Positions 49,335 to 61,863 of a DNA stretch of 64,000 nucleotides are shown here, in pieces. Origin of the DNA: Candidatus Hartigia pinicola. Its GTDB lineage: Bacteria > Pseudomonadota > Gammaproteobacteria > Enterobacterales > Enterobacteriaceae. The translations under genes were made by a program, and so were the position numbers. The notes below the pieces were generated by a model. That model made no database searches. It was given only the letters and a program-made list of their open reading frames with translations, and had not been told where the DNA came from. Each line of letters begins with the position of its first letter. The stretch's first letter is position 1. The stretch is taken from assembly GCA_020541205.1 (NCBI GenBank), contig CP048208.1, forward strand, positions 1,612,001 through 1,676,000, given 5' to 3'.

Positions 49335-52300
49335 CTTAATCCCCAATTTTATTATAAGTTATTAACTAATGTCGTATTATAGATAATCGCTTTTAGCATG
49401 TACTTTTATACGTTAAATTATATAATTTCTAGTTTTTATTACGCGACTAAAAGATGCTAAAACTTCTTCAATCTATATGCCTATTTAAATAGTCTAAATG
49501 ATTATTTACATACATATAAATGAAATTATATTCATTATAAAACATACTAAGCAATAAAATAATGACTCAGTCAATATTAATAAAAAGATTATAACACCCG
49601 TCTCTTTGGATAAAATTTACCTATTAATTTATAAGATTTGATTATCATAATAGTTTTATGATGCAAACTATAGAGAAGTATCACAATAACTTTATTAAGT
49701 AACTTTAAACAATTATTTGCAGCATTAAAAAATATCTTATGAATAAGTTTCTATTGCTTCACTTAATCAAAAACATCACCAACACAACAGATACCATTAA
49801 TAACAATGCAAGTGTGCATGTGTATATTTTAGCTCACAACATCAAGATGTTTCAAATATCTTATATTATAAAACCATAAAAAAGAATACCACCAACAAAT
49901 CATTAATCTTCATGGACTTACAAAATAAAAAGTATTTTCCTATTTTAATGTTATAATATTTAAAATATATTCAGTATTTTTATACAATAGAGAGACCATA
50001 AATACTAGATTTAAAAACTGTATGAGGATATTCTATATAATATCAGTTGTTCTTTTATAGTAAAATTTATTTTTTAAAAAATTAAAATAGATAAAACTAC
50101 TTAATTACTTAAATTGATATGTAATATAACAATATAAAAATATTTTTATGAATACATAACTATGTTCTAAAAATACATAAGTTATATATTTACTTATTTT
50201 TTTAAATATTAAAAATTATAAACAATACTTTATTTATTTATTATATTACGATTTTACTGATAGTATATAAATAAACTTTGAGTATATTCTTCCGTAACCC
50301 ATTATTTAATCTAAGAAAACCGCTACTGAAATGACAGTATTTTTACATACTACATTTTTGTGATTAACGATGTATGCATTATAGTATTATACACTCAGAA
50401 TCACATAACATGATTAGTATACAGACTACTTTAGGTGCAAAATGTATTAACTAAATTTTGAATGTCTGCTAAAGTAAAATAAGAGTATTTCTCACGAGTT
50501 ATTTGTTTAAATTTCAAACAATAATATACGCTAGCATCTCAGATACTTTCATATTCTTTTAAACTCAGTCACTGAATACATGCTAGTTGATTTTATACAC
50601 GAAAGCCTTGACATTGAAAATAAAAATTTTTTTATCATTTAATAGTTTTTTAGCTTGTTAGTTTTGACTATAAACTATTGAAAATAGTATAACTATAAAA
50701 CACTAATAATTTATTAATATTTTACTAAATCGAAGGAACAAATACTAGATCCAAAATAAAACTCGTTAAGATTTTCATTTTTCATGTATCTAAATAATTT
50801 TTTAAATAGATACAAAACAATAGTAAATATCAATATTGCTTTATGAAGCATGATCAAAATAGAAAAATTTGCAATGAAATGCTTAAATCTAAAAATTTAT
50901 AAAATATAAACTTTTCCCACATGTGTTCCTGTCTGTGATAAAAGATAAATATATAGTGAAATAGAATTATTATCGATACTCAGTCGACTGTCACTAATAT
51001 AGATCAGTCATTGAAGTTACTAGTTCAGTAAAATAATCAATTCATTTGACCTAAACACTTTTTATTAATATTACAAGTTTAATTTAGGTAGTGATTAATT
51101 GCACAATCTTTAAATCTTAACGAAGATTTTATTAATATAATCATTATCCATTGTCCATATTGAAATTCTATCTCTCTTACTAAATACCGTAAGATTTGAC
51201 GACATAGGTTAGAGTTTATTTTTATACAATAACCTTTCTCTTTGAGTAAACTGATAAGTTGTAATATATTTTCAACATAGATGCACTTAAGATCTTATTA
51301 CGTAATATTAATCACAATGTTATAAACTATTTTGCTATTAGCAAACACATAATTTTAATATTAAAACAAACATTAATAATGTAACAATTTTCATAACTAA
51401 ATTAATAATTGTTAATGAAAATAAAATAAACTTCAAACATATCTACATGTTTTGTAAAGGTAAAAAGCTAATTGTTACTGTTGGACTTAGTTTATTCAAC
51501 AAACTTGTTATATTACAGTTGTATACCCTAAAATTAAAAACTTGAGTTAATCAATGAAGCTGCATTATTCTACATCATGACGACCACTTTACATTGCAGA
51601 TATAGATATACGTTTATTTTTCTATACTGCTATTCAGTCCAAGACTATTACATTTAACATGTAAAATTAATAAAGTATAATTTAATAAAAATCAATTATT
51701 GATTAATTTTACTTTTAAGATTGAAAATCATTTAACTAAATACTATAAATGCATAAGTTTACCCTTGACTAAAGATTTACTACTAGTTTATATTAATTGG
51801 CTTTCGACTAGCTGTTAATAATAACTTAATATTTAAATTTTCTTATCACATTCAATCTTATAACTTAGTATATTTTATAATTAACGATCATATTATTTTC
51901 CCTGTAAGTTTTACCTAGTGTCTTGTGTCATTTTGTATCATAGCGCAGATTTTTTATTGACTAACCTCTTTCTATTTATATATTTCACCGTGCTCTCGAC
52001 TTTAATTTTTATTGACAACTAATTAATTGATTATTTTATACCCTGGCTTACATTAACCTTCGATTAGCATGTTATCATGCTAAATTTTTATTATAACGTA
52101 TTATCATAATTTTATTTGCAAATGAATCTTTTATTTAAATAGTGTATTGTATATACGTTAAATTATATAAACATTAACTCTATTGAAATACTTAACTATT
52201 GAGTAGCTATGCTTATCACAATAACTACGCTAATCACCCATATAATAATTATTTAATCTATTTTAACAAAGAGATTTAACACCTGTTTATTTAATTAAAA

Positions 52301-52372
52301 TTTAACTATTAATTTATAATATGCAGTTATTGTTATAGTTTATTTATAATAAAACCATACAGGAGTATCCAC
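49335..52372. other. 3-kb non-coding gap between divergent fkpA and slyX
   Basis: In E. coli fkpA and slyX are divergent neighbours only a few hundred bases apart. Here 3.0 kb separates them, with no gene I can recognise and no sign of a mobile element at either end. Stops are dense in all frames. Confidence 0.75.
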
Positions 52373-52594
52373 GTGAATGTATCAAGTGATTTTGAACAAC
52401 GACTTGAGCTATTAGAAAGTAAAACCGCTTTTCAAGAACGTACGATCGAACAACTTAATCAGATTATTACTAAGCAGGAAATGCTATTAATGAAAATACA
52501 AGAACAAATATGTATTATAGTTAAACGATTGACAGCATCTCAGATTTATGATCTTGCCAGACAAGAAGAAGAAAAGTTACCACCACATTATTAA
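52373..52594 (+). CDS. slyX: SlyX family protein
   Basis: SlyX is a small coiled-coil protein of unknown role in Enterobacterales. The 73 residues match the family length (72 in E. coli). The heptad-like stretch FEQRLELLESKTAFQERTIE runs into further coiled coil to about residue 55, and the protein ends in the characteristic PPHY. The start is a GTG (52373-52375) with a good AGGAG seven bases upstream. It lies divergent from fkpA, as in E. coli, but slyD is absent. No damage is seen; its survival next to a dying fkpA is notable because its function is not known. Confidence 0.92.
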   Translation: MNVSSDFEQRLELLESKTAFQERTIEQLNQIITKQEMLLMKIQEQICIIVKRLTASQIYDLARQEEEKLPPHY

Positions 52595-53787
52595 TTTTTT
52601 CTTTCTGAACTAGTTAACAAAAAAATTTTTATATATTTTCATACTGAAGATATATTCAGTATTGTGTATACAATTAGAGCATAATATACATACAATTAAT
52701 CAACTAAAATATAACATGAAAACATTTATAACTATTTTTTAAATTCGGTCCGAGATCATACACGTTAGATAATTACATTTTTTAAATCTCATTAAAAATG
52801 CAGTATATTCCATATCATTATTTTAATACTTTCTAAGTATATAATGTGACATCATTCATAAATATTACACTTATATAATAAGTACTAGTGACACATCTTG
52901 ACGCCTAAAATAATTTTGTGTAGCATAACTTCACACAAACATTTTTTTTGAACATGACATTATTAATTTACAATATAGTAGAACTAAGGAAACATAAAAT
53001 ATTTATCACGATATCTTATCTAATTCCAGAGCATTTTTAGTCATATTATAACTATTTTATTAGCTATATCTTATAATTAACATTTTCTTTAATCATCACA
53101 GAAATAATCTTTGCATTTACACAGAAGCTTACATTAACTTCGTTAACTACATATTGAATTCTAACTTAAAGCAAGCGTCAGCTTTTCTAATGTGTTTGTT
53201 AGATTAAAATATTTTTTCAACTGATGTCACTATTATAATTTTTTTTCAGTACAGTGTTATATAAAAATTATTATATTTTAAAAAGATTCTGAGTTAGTAT
53301 TAGAGAAGCTTTGTTTATTTTATGAAGACAACAAAAATATGACAGTCACACTATATTATCATTACTTCTCAGTATAAATTATATCATACATACAAAAACA
53401 ATCAAGTAAGAGAGAATAGTTAACTTATTGTCCCAGTAGAAAAAGTTTGTTAAAAAATTAACAGAAAATCTTCTAACTAACAAAATAAATAATTACCATA
53501 ATTTCTTTGCTATCTTTCCAGTCACTTCATTCAGCTTTAATAAAAATATTATATTTTTATTAAACGCTGCAAAAATCAAAAATAATTTCATAGTTATAAT
53601 TTCATATAGAATATAATATGTTCAGAATCAAAATTAAACCTGAAAACTAAGTATCTTTTATTTTTATAAACAAATACACTTCTAGATATTTATTATCCCT
53701 GATAATGCTATAAATAAATTATTGTTTTATCAACATTAATTCAAAAATGTTATTAACATCACTCATATTACAAAATAGGTGACAATA
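52595..53787. other. Non-coding gap between slyX and recC
   Basis: 1.2 kb with no gene seen. An inverted repeat ATACTGAA-GATATA-TTCAGTAT (52641-52662), 46 bases past the slyX stop, could be a terminator hairpin, but no T-run follows. The end of the gap carries the recC ribosome site AGGTGA (53778-53783). Confidence 0.7.
52641..52662 (+). terminator. Possible hairpin terminator after slyX
   Basis: Perfect 8-bp arms (ATACTGAA and TTCAGTAT) around a 6-base loop lie shortly after slyX. A U-tract is lacking, so termination is uncertain. Confidence 0.3.
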
Positions 53788-56700
53788 ATGTTTCAAGTTT
53801 ATTATTCTAATAAACTAGAACTATTAAAAAATCTCATGGCTCATGTAATGGAGCATACACCACTCGATAATCCATTTGAAAAAGAGATAATTTTAGTAAA
53901 AAATTCCGGCATGTCCCAGTGGTTAAAAATTGAATTATCTAAATATTTTGGAATAGAAGCTAATATTGATTATCCTTTACCCTCTACTTTTATCTGGAAC
54001 ATTCTTTATCAAATACTACCAAATGCTCCTAACGAAAGTGTATATACTAAACAGGCTACCACTTGGAAGTTAATGAAAATTTTACCAGAAGTTATTGATG
54101 AGAAAGAATTTAAATTATTAAAGCATTATCTTCAGAAAGATTTCGATAAACGAAAATTTTATCAATTATCCGCACGTATTGCTGAATTATTTGACCGATA
54201 CTTACTGTATCGTCCTCAATGGATTGAAACATGGCAAAAAAACCAACTGGTTACAGAACTTGGTATCAATCAATTATGGCAAAAAAAATTATGGCTACGG
54301 TTAGTAGCCCACGAAAAAACACTCGGTCAAGCATCATACAATCGATCAAATATCTACAAAAATTTTATCAATAAGTTATTAAATGGCACTCATTCACATA
54401 AAGTATTACCAAAACGTATTTTTATTTGTGGAATTTCATCATTGCCTCCTTTATATATACAAATTTTTCACGCACTTTCTCAACATAGCAACATTCACTT
54501 TATGTGTATTAATCCTTGCCGTTACTATTGGGGAGATATCCATAGTCACTCCTTTCTTAAAAAACTACAAAAACGTAAATTAGTTCATTATGTTCATAAA
54601 CATAAAATATCTCGCTTTAAAACAGATAAACATATCTTACAGTTATTTAATACTAATGGCGAACAAAATATTATTAACCCATTACTTGCATCATATGGTC
54701 AATTGGGAAAAGATAACCTCTATTATATTTCTCAGATAGATAACGCGCATGAAGTTTCAGCATTTATAGATACAAATCGAGATAACTTACTACAAAATCT
54801 ACAACAAGATATTTTAGATCTTGAGAACAACGCTAAACTAGGAAGGTCATTAAAAGATTATGATTCAAGCTTAGGTAAACGTCCATTATTATTACTAGAT
54901 GAATCAATAACTTTTCATTCCTGTCATAGTGCTCAAAGAGAAATTGAGGTTTTACAAGATAAGCTATTAGCATTATTCGAAAAAAATCCTGAATTAACAC
55001 CAAAAGACATTATTGTAATAATTCCAGATATTGATAGTTATACACCGTTTATTCAATCTGTCTTTGGTCATACAGATTCAAAACATTATATCCCTTTTTC
55101 TATTTCAGACCAACAAGTCTTAAAAACAGATCCTATTTTTCAGTCATGTATTTTTTTACTTGATTTAGAATATAGTCGCTGTTCAACAGAGCAAATAATT
55201 AAATTACTTGAAGTATCTTCATTTTCTGATCGTTTTGGAATTAATAGAAACGAATTAGGGTTACTACGACGTTGGATAAATGAATCCGGGATTCGTTGGG
55301 GACTAGACGATGACAATATCCGCTCATTGTCATTTCCGGTAACAGGACAAAATACATGGAAATTTGGTTTAAGCCGCATGTTACTAGGTTATGCGATGAA
55401 TAGTCAATATGGTCCTTGGCTGGATATTTTACCTTATGATGAATGTAGCGGCTTAGCAGCGCACTTAGTAGGAAAACTAGCATGCTTAGTAAATTCATTA
55501 AGGGAATGGCGTGCTCAATTAACAATTAAACGTTCACTGAGTGAATGGAAAGAGATCTGTCAAGAGCTAATTACTCGCTTTTTTAAAATTCATCATGATT
55601 CAGAATTAATCCTTTCTGTTGTTTTAAAAAAATGGAATAAAATTATTGAAAATGGAGTTAACTCAGGTTATAATGAAGAAGTACCTTTAGATATAATTCG
55701 TAATGAATTAGCTATGAGTTTTAATAATAAAAAAATATGCCAAAACTTTCTTACAGGAGGTGTTAATTTCTGCAAACCAACACTTATGCGTTCAGTTCCT
55801 TTTAAAGTAGTGTGCTTGCTTGGTATGAATGACGGTATATATCCTCGGAGTCTTCCTTTATTAAGTTTTGATTTAATGGCAGAAAAAAAAATGAAAGGAG
55901 ATAGAATACGTAGAGAAGATGATTGCTACATATTCTTAGAGGCAATAAATGCAGCAACACAACAACTCTATATCAGTTATATTGGATTATCAATTCAAAA
56001 TAATCAACTATACAACCCTTCTGTTCTTATAACAGAACTATTAAATTATATCTGCCAAAGTTTCTGTCTAGAGAGCGATATACAATATAATATTGATAAA
56101 AGTGCACAACGAATTAAACATCACATTGTTATGCAACATAGTAGAGTTCCATTTTCCAAAGAAAATTTTACTCCTAATATTTCTTGTCAAAGTTTTTCAA
56201 GTGAGTGGCTACCAGTAGCAAAAACAATACTTAAAGAAAAAACACCATTTTTATCTGTACTAGATATTCGTGAGCCTGTAACTAAAATAACGATCGAACA
56301 AATGTTATATTTTTATCGTCATCCCATTAGAAATTTTTTTCAACAACGTTTAAAAGTTTATTTTGATATAGAAGAAACTGCACTACCAGAAGATGAACCC
56401 TTTATTTTAGATAAAGGTCAGCGTTATAAAATAAATGAGCGAGTTTTATCACTGTTAGTGAATAATAAAGATTTGACTCCTTTATATCAAAAATTAAGAA
56501 CTACAGGACAGTTACCTGCTAAGAAATTTGGTCAGCTAATTTGGGAGCAACAAATTAATGCAATAATACCACTTGCAGAAAAAGTGAAAGAACATTATAC
56601 GAAATCATATAATTATATTATTGACACTCAAATTATCGGTATTAAGATAACTGGTATAATAAAAGATGTGAATGTAAAAGGCATATTGCATTATCGACCT

Positions 56701-57162
56701 GCTAATTTAACCGTATATGATGCTATTCAGTTATGGATAGAACATTTAATGTTTAACTTATTAGTTGGTGAAGGTGAAAGTACTACACTTGGCTGTAATA
56801 ACAGCATATGGAGTTTTTCTATTATAACACAAAAAGATGCGCTAAAGTATCTCGAGCAGTTAATATCAGGTTATTGTGAAGGACAAAATTCACCTTTGTT
56901 GTTGTTAAATAACAGCGGCTGGAATTGGTTGTCAGCGTGTTTTGATAAAAACACTAAACAATATGATTTTATTTCTAAAGAAACTCAACAAAAAGCACTA
57001 TCTATTCTACTACACAGTCTTGAAGGCTCTTCAAACAAGCGAGGGGAAATGCAAGATGATTATGTATTACGTGTTTATAGTAATGTTAACACAACATTGA
57101 TTCAAACACTCCTACATAATACTCGGCGTTACCTTTTACCGATGGTAAAATATTTAAAATAA
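53788..57162 (+). CDS. recC: Exodeoxyribonuclease V gamma subunit RecC
   Basis: RecC splits the duplex ahead of the two motors of RecBCD and reads Chi during double-strand break repair. From the ATG at 53788 it is 1124 residues (1122 in E. coli), colinear throughout: N-terminal VYYSNKLELLKNLM, NPCRYYWGDIH, HSAQREIEVLQDKLLALF, the inactive helicase-like FKVVCLLGMNDGIYPR, EDDCYIFLEAINAA, and the C-terminal IRNFFQQRLKVYF region. The GTG at 53779 lies inside the ribosome site AGGTGA of the ATG, so the ATG is preferred. No stop or shift interrupts this long gene, which argues for selection. In E. coli thyA and the ppd genes precede it; here it follows slyX. ptrA is missing downstream. Confidence 0.97.
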   Translation: MFQVYYSNKLELLKNLMAHVMEHTPLDNPFEKEIILVKNSGMSQWLKIELSKYFGIEANIDYPLPSTFIWNILYQILPNAPNESVYTKQATTWKLMKILPEVIDEKEFKLLKHYLQKDFDKRKFYQLSARIAELFDRYLLYRPQWIETWQKNQLVTELGINQLWQKKLWLRLVAHEKTLGQASYNRSNIYKNFINKLLNGTHSHKVLPKRIFICGISSLPPLYIQIFHALSQHSNIHFMCINPCRYYWGDIHSHSFLKKLQKRKLVHYVHKHKISRFKTDKHILQLFNTNGEQNIINPLLASYGQLGKDNLYYISQIDNAHEVSAFIDTNRDNLLQNLQQDILDLENNAKLGRSLKDYDSSLGKRPLLLLDESITFHSCHSAQREIEVLQDKLLALFEKNPELTPKDIIVIIPDIDSYTPFIQSVFGHTDSKHYIPFSISDQQVLKTDPIFQSCIFLLDLEYSRCSTEQIIKLLEVSSFSDRFGINRNELGLLRRWINESGIRWGLDDDNIRSLSFPVTGQNTWKFGLSRMLLGYAMNSQYGPWLDILPYDECSGLAAHLVGKLACLVNSLREWRAQLTIKRSLSEWKEICQELITRFFKIHHDSELILSVVLKKWNKIIENGVNSGYNEEVPLDIIRNELAMSFNNKKICQNFLTGGVNFCKPTLMRSVPFKVVCLLGMNDGIYPRSLPLLSFDLMAEKKMKGDRIRREDDCYIFLEAINAATQQLYISYIGLSIQNNQLYNPSVLITELLNYICQSFCLESDIQYNIDKSAQRIKHHIVMQHSRVPFSKENFTPNISCQSFSSEWLPVAKTILKEKTPFLSVLDIREPVTKITIEQMLYFYRHPIRNFFQQRLKVYFDIEETALPEDEPFILDKGQRYKINERVLSLLVNNKDLTPLYQKLRTTGQLPAKKFGQLIWEQQINAIIPLAEKVKEHYTKSYNYIIDTQIIGIKITGIIKDVNVKGILHYRPANLTVYDAIQLWIEHLMFNLLVGEGESTTLGCNNSIWSFSIITQKDALKYLEQLISGYCEGQNSPLLLLNNSGWNWLSACFDKNTKQYDFISKETQQKALSILLHSLEGSSNKRGEMQDDYVLRVYSNVNTTLIQTLLHNTRRYLLPMVKYLK

Positions 57163-60100
57163 AATAGAAAAATATTGAAATCTGCTATGTTGGTTAAACC
57201 ACTTTTGTAGATCTTATTAAAAATTATAAAAAAATAATAACGAACTAATCATGACACGATAGGAGAATTAGCTAAAAACAAAATAATCATTAATATTAAT
57301 ATTAATTCTTATCAAAAGTTAAAAAATAATTTAATAGCTAGAGTTTTTATAACTTAATATTTTAATAGGGCACTAAAAAAAAGTACTTAAACAAGATTCT
57401 TTATTAAAATTTTTATAAATATATACATTTACCCTGTCAAAAAATTATTACAGTACATCAAACTAATTACTGTCTTTAAATTAAAACAGTATTTTAAAAA
57501 TAGAAATCAATAGATTAACTAATGTTATTAGTTAAGCAACTCACACTAAGTTTCCTTGATAAAAAACATCAGCCTATTCACACCAACTGAAAAAAGTTCG
57601 TTTCAGAGAAAAAATAATCATTCAAAAAAATCAAAATATATTTTTATGAAAATACTGCTTTATTTTCTGATAAAATCATTTTTTATTTTAGAATAAAAAT
57701 TAAACAGTAAGCTACCAAAGTAAACTTATGAGACTTTTAAATATTACTACTCTAAAAATTTAATGAACCGTATAATTTATTATAATTAATTAATTAGTAA
57801 TATCGCTACAATTATGATGAACATTAAAATGGTTTTTAATTTTTCAAATAAAATCATTAAAAACTAATATTTCAGCTCTAATTAAAAATAAGAAAGATAT
57901 ATAATAATATATTAAGTAGTTAATAACAATCTAGTTATGATATATTTAAAAATTTACTAATATCTTAAAAAATTATTTAACAAGATTTGATGATTTATGA
58001 TGACTCATCAAACTAAAATTACTACAGATACCTTATTAGATATTAGTTTAAAAAATAAAGTTTTTAATATCATAAGAAAATTGCTTTGTCTATTTTCGTA
58101 AACTTGAATATATTAAACAAAACAACATTAATAAAAAAACTATTTAATGAAATAGGAGAAGCATTACATTGTTATTTTCACAGTGGATTTCACGTAAAAA
58201 ATAAACTAAATTGAATGCAGTTTCAATTAATAATAAATATTCCTGTTAATCATATACTAAATTTAGATCTAAATACTAAATGAACCCATTTAAATATTTA
58301 AATTCATTTGTAATATATAACGAATTTTATGCAGAAATACTACAATTTTCAATAAATACACTAATACTGAGTATATATTTTATATAAAAGCAACAACACT
58401 AATTAACAATGTTGTTTATATTTTAAATTATGATTCACTCTATCACTTTTAGCACTAACTATCAACAAAATTTAACTATATTAAATGTTCCTAAAAAAAA
58501 CAACTTCGTTTAATTTTATAACATAACACTTATTCTTACATACTAAAGTGATTCAGTTAAAATGATTCACTAAAATATCTACTGAATTGTCTGAAACTTT
58601 CTACCACAAACACTTAAACACTCCATAAAGACATTTCAATATAATATCTAACTCGGAAACATGCCTATTCTATGATTAATAGTTTTTATTTATGATATTA
58701 GTATATTAATGCAATGAAATTACTTAAATAAGTTTAGTTTATATTGTAATCTAATTAATAACAAAATCAAAATCTTATTTTTAAAACATAAATATGTTCG
58801 GCCTAAATTCTTAAATATTAAAGAAAGTAGTTTTCATGTAAACGCTTAAAAATTGAGTTTTCATATTATTTAATTACAAATAATTTAATAGAAAAATTGT
58901 TTAGATTATTATTGAATATTTGCTTCAGTAAGTTCATCAAAAAAAATAAAAATAATTATAGGAATTTAATATAATTATTATGAACAATCATTCAAACCTA
59001 TCACATTATTTCTTAATAAGTGGTCACATCAAAGATTAGACATCTCTAATTTCTTAGATATATAGTACAATGACTAACCTTTGATTCAGTGATAGTATTA
59101 TTAATATTTAGCATGTAATGACTCATATAAATTACGTATTGAAACTATTCGTTAATCAAAAAAGTAATAAATTTACCAAATAAGCTATAAGAACACTATG
59201 AACTTGATTAAAATAAAGACTCTTAATTTAGCTCATGCAGTAAAACCTGTACGATTTTTATCGTAATCATTGTAAAACCTAACCCATATTTTCATCATAG
59301 TTTTCTCAGTTCATTTTATAAAATTTCTAAACATGTCTGCACCTTTTTTCACGCTCTGATTTGTCGTGATTTAGGTTTATTAAATGTTAATAAATTTCTC
59401 ATACATATATTCTTATATGTATCTATTTATAATCGACAAAACAATATCACACCTAGGTAAATATGCTAAAATTCACTAATATATAAAATTTCCTTTATGA
59501 TATTTTTACCCAGTGAACTCAATACTGTCACCCTTATTTATCTAAGTAAATAATTAGCTTCAGCAGTATATAATATTACATTTTCTCTTAGAAAATCCTG
59601 ACTTAATCAATCAGAAATATATATCCATTTCCTAATATATAATGATTAAATTTAAGACTACGATACTTTAAAATATTCACTTAATAATAAAAATCTATAG
59701 ATCTAATGTTGTATTACGACACAATCAAAAAAATTTTAAATAGTCTAAACTTCTAAAGAGCATACATCGACGATGTCATCCGATAAAATGAGATATTACT
59801 TTACTTCTATCTATAATTACAGGAAAAAATGCATTTTATATAAATTCATCATATATAACAAAAAATTTTTAAAAAATAGTTCAATAACTTACGAAATTTT
59901 CTTATTAAATTCATATAATTTATAAACTATCATAATCAAACGCAATGTGATATTATTAAAGGTATTACATTTAAGCGTTCATGTTTAAGATAATCAGAAC
60001 ATTTTAGAAAATTATATTACTATTCAGCTTAGTTTAAAATACTGTAACACTTTCACACTATTTTAAAAACCGCAATCTTTCATGATGTTAAAATTTTTAA

Positions 60101-61770
60101 ATAAATTTATCTTAATTATTTAGGGTTATTATTATTCTATTTAATAATTAAATAATGCATTTAATATCATATTCATGTATGCAGATAAAATATCCTAACT
60201 TTCAGTTGTTAACTATTAGTATAAAATTTATGATTATCTATCTCTCTAATTTTACATTGCTCCTATAATCTATCAAGAAATATTATACATCAATAGCATA
60301 AAACAACCTAATCCTTAAGCTGTTAAACATTTCAATACTTAATACGCTTATGTATGCTTAATATTAAATAGTCATCATAGCTAATTTAACTAAAATTAGT
60401 AATATAAATAGCCTAATTTTCTATAAGTTATACTGATTGAAAATATCTGTACTGAAACAATCAAAATATTTATTAGTATATCAGAAAAAAATTTACACTT
60501 TATCATGTAGCCTACTAAAAAAATAAACCAAGCTGCACTGAATAGATTTATTTCATAAATACCCAGAGAGAAATAAGGAAAAGACATTAATTAATTGCAT
60601 GAAGCAGCAAAACAACCGAAAAGAAAATCATCGTTACAATAAGACTACAATAAGAACATATTTCACCTATTTTAATAGTTTTGTAAAAAATACTACAGAC
60701 AATCTTCCGTACAGTGCTTAAAAGCATATTAAATTTAATAATTTGAGTATATTAAAAGTGCACTTTAATATTTGAAAATATAAGAAAAATTTTCTACATT
60801 TCCTCAACTTTTTTTTAGTTTTTTATGATTCGCAGCAGTGATCACTGATAATGATATAACTGAGAGTCATTACAATAACTAGCATTAATATGCATCTATT
60901 AAAAATATTACAATATACATTTAGTGATTACTATCTTATATCATATCTTATCAATATCTCTCAAAAAACACTATGTATTAAATTAAACTTAATAATTAAT
61001 GGTCTTTTAATTTTAACTCAATAAAAAAATTTTCATTTCTCAAATTATTTGAGAATGATGTCACTACTTTAACTTTTTCTAATTTGGAAAACATTCTTAA
61101 AATAATTATATTAAAAATATTTTTGATAGTATTGCAGATTATCTAACATGTGCACAATTTACTGAATAAATAATCGTTAACCTTAAATAGGCTAGTGATT
61201 GTTTATTCACTGAAAGGCTTATTAAATTAATTTTTCTTAAAAATAAAATACTAATAATATATTATCTAAAGTTTTATCTAAAATAGATACATTATATAGC
61301 ATATACTACACTATATAGTATATTATCTAATAATGTTAATTTTAGTGCATTTTATTTAACTTTAAAAATAATAAACAATGTAGCTATGCAGATCTTGATG
61401 TAAGTAAATTTAAATAATCAATGAAAATTTAGGTTCTAGCTAAAAAAATTCTAAAATATATTATATTAATATTTTTTATCAAAAGTTTATAATACTATTT
61501 TAAATAAATTAAAAAAATACTAACGAAATTATTCAGGCAAAGATAAATAATTTATTATTTTTAAACTCAAACTATTGCTTCTTATTGTCTATCAAAAATT
61601 ATTCATTACTCATGACGCATAATAACAATCACAATTTGTTTTTGATATATTTAAGAATATTATTTCTATTTCATAGAATAAGTCTTTAATAAGTAATTGT
61701 CATGAATTAAAAAATAATGAAATATAAAATATTAGCCTAAATATTTTAATATGAAGAAGGCAATATGTAA
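57163..61770. other. 4.6-kb gap between recC and recB, site of lost ptrA
   Basis: In E. coli ptrA (protease III, about 2.9 kb) fills this place and recC, ptrA, recB and recD are nearly contiguous. Here I see no insulinase signature (HxxEH) and no long open frame; the gap is longer than ptrA itself. Only the last part before recB (61771-61863) may be a ptrA fossil. An imperfect palindromic patch (ATATACTA...TAGTATAT) lies near 61.3 kb. Confidence 0.75.
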
Positions 61771-61863
61771 ATAAACAGTAGGATAAAAACCAAAGTGACA
61801 GTGGTATTTATCATCAAGCTTCTGAGTGATAAAAAATTTCACATAAAGGAATATACTGAGTGA
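61771..61863 (+). pseudogene. Possible fossil of the ptrA C-terminus overlapping the recB start
   Basis: A frame without start codon is open for 30 codons (IKTKVTVVFIIKLLSDKKFH in its middle part) and ends in a TGA that overlaps the recB GTG as GTGA. Such an overlap is what remains of coupled ptrA-recB translation. Similarity to the E. coli PtrA tail (GWKVWENVSALQQTMPLMSE) is faint, so the assignment rests mainly on position and the overlap. Confidence 0.35.

Noticed and set aside
54383-55525. Open frames of 66-94 codons on both strands within recC
   Set aside because: They are other-frame readings of the intact recC gene.
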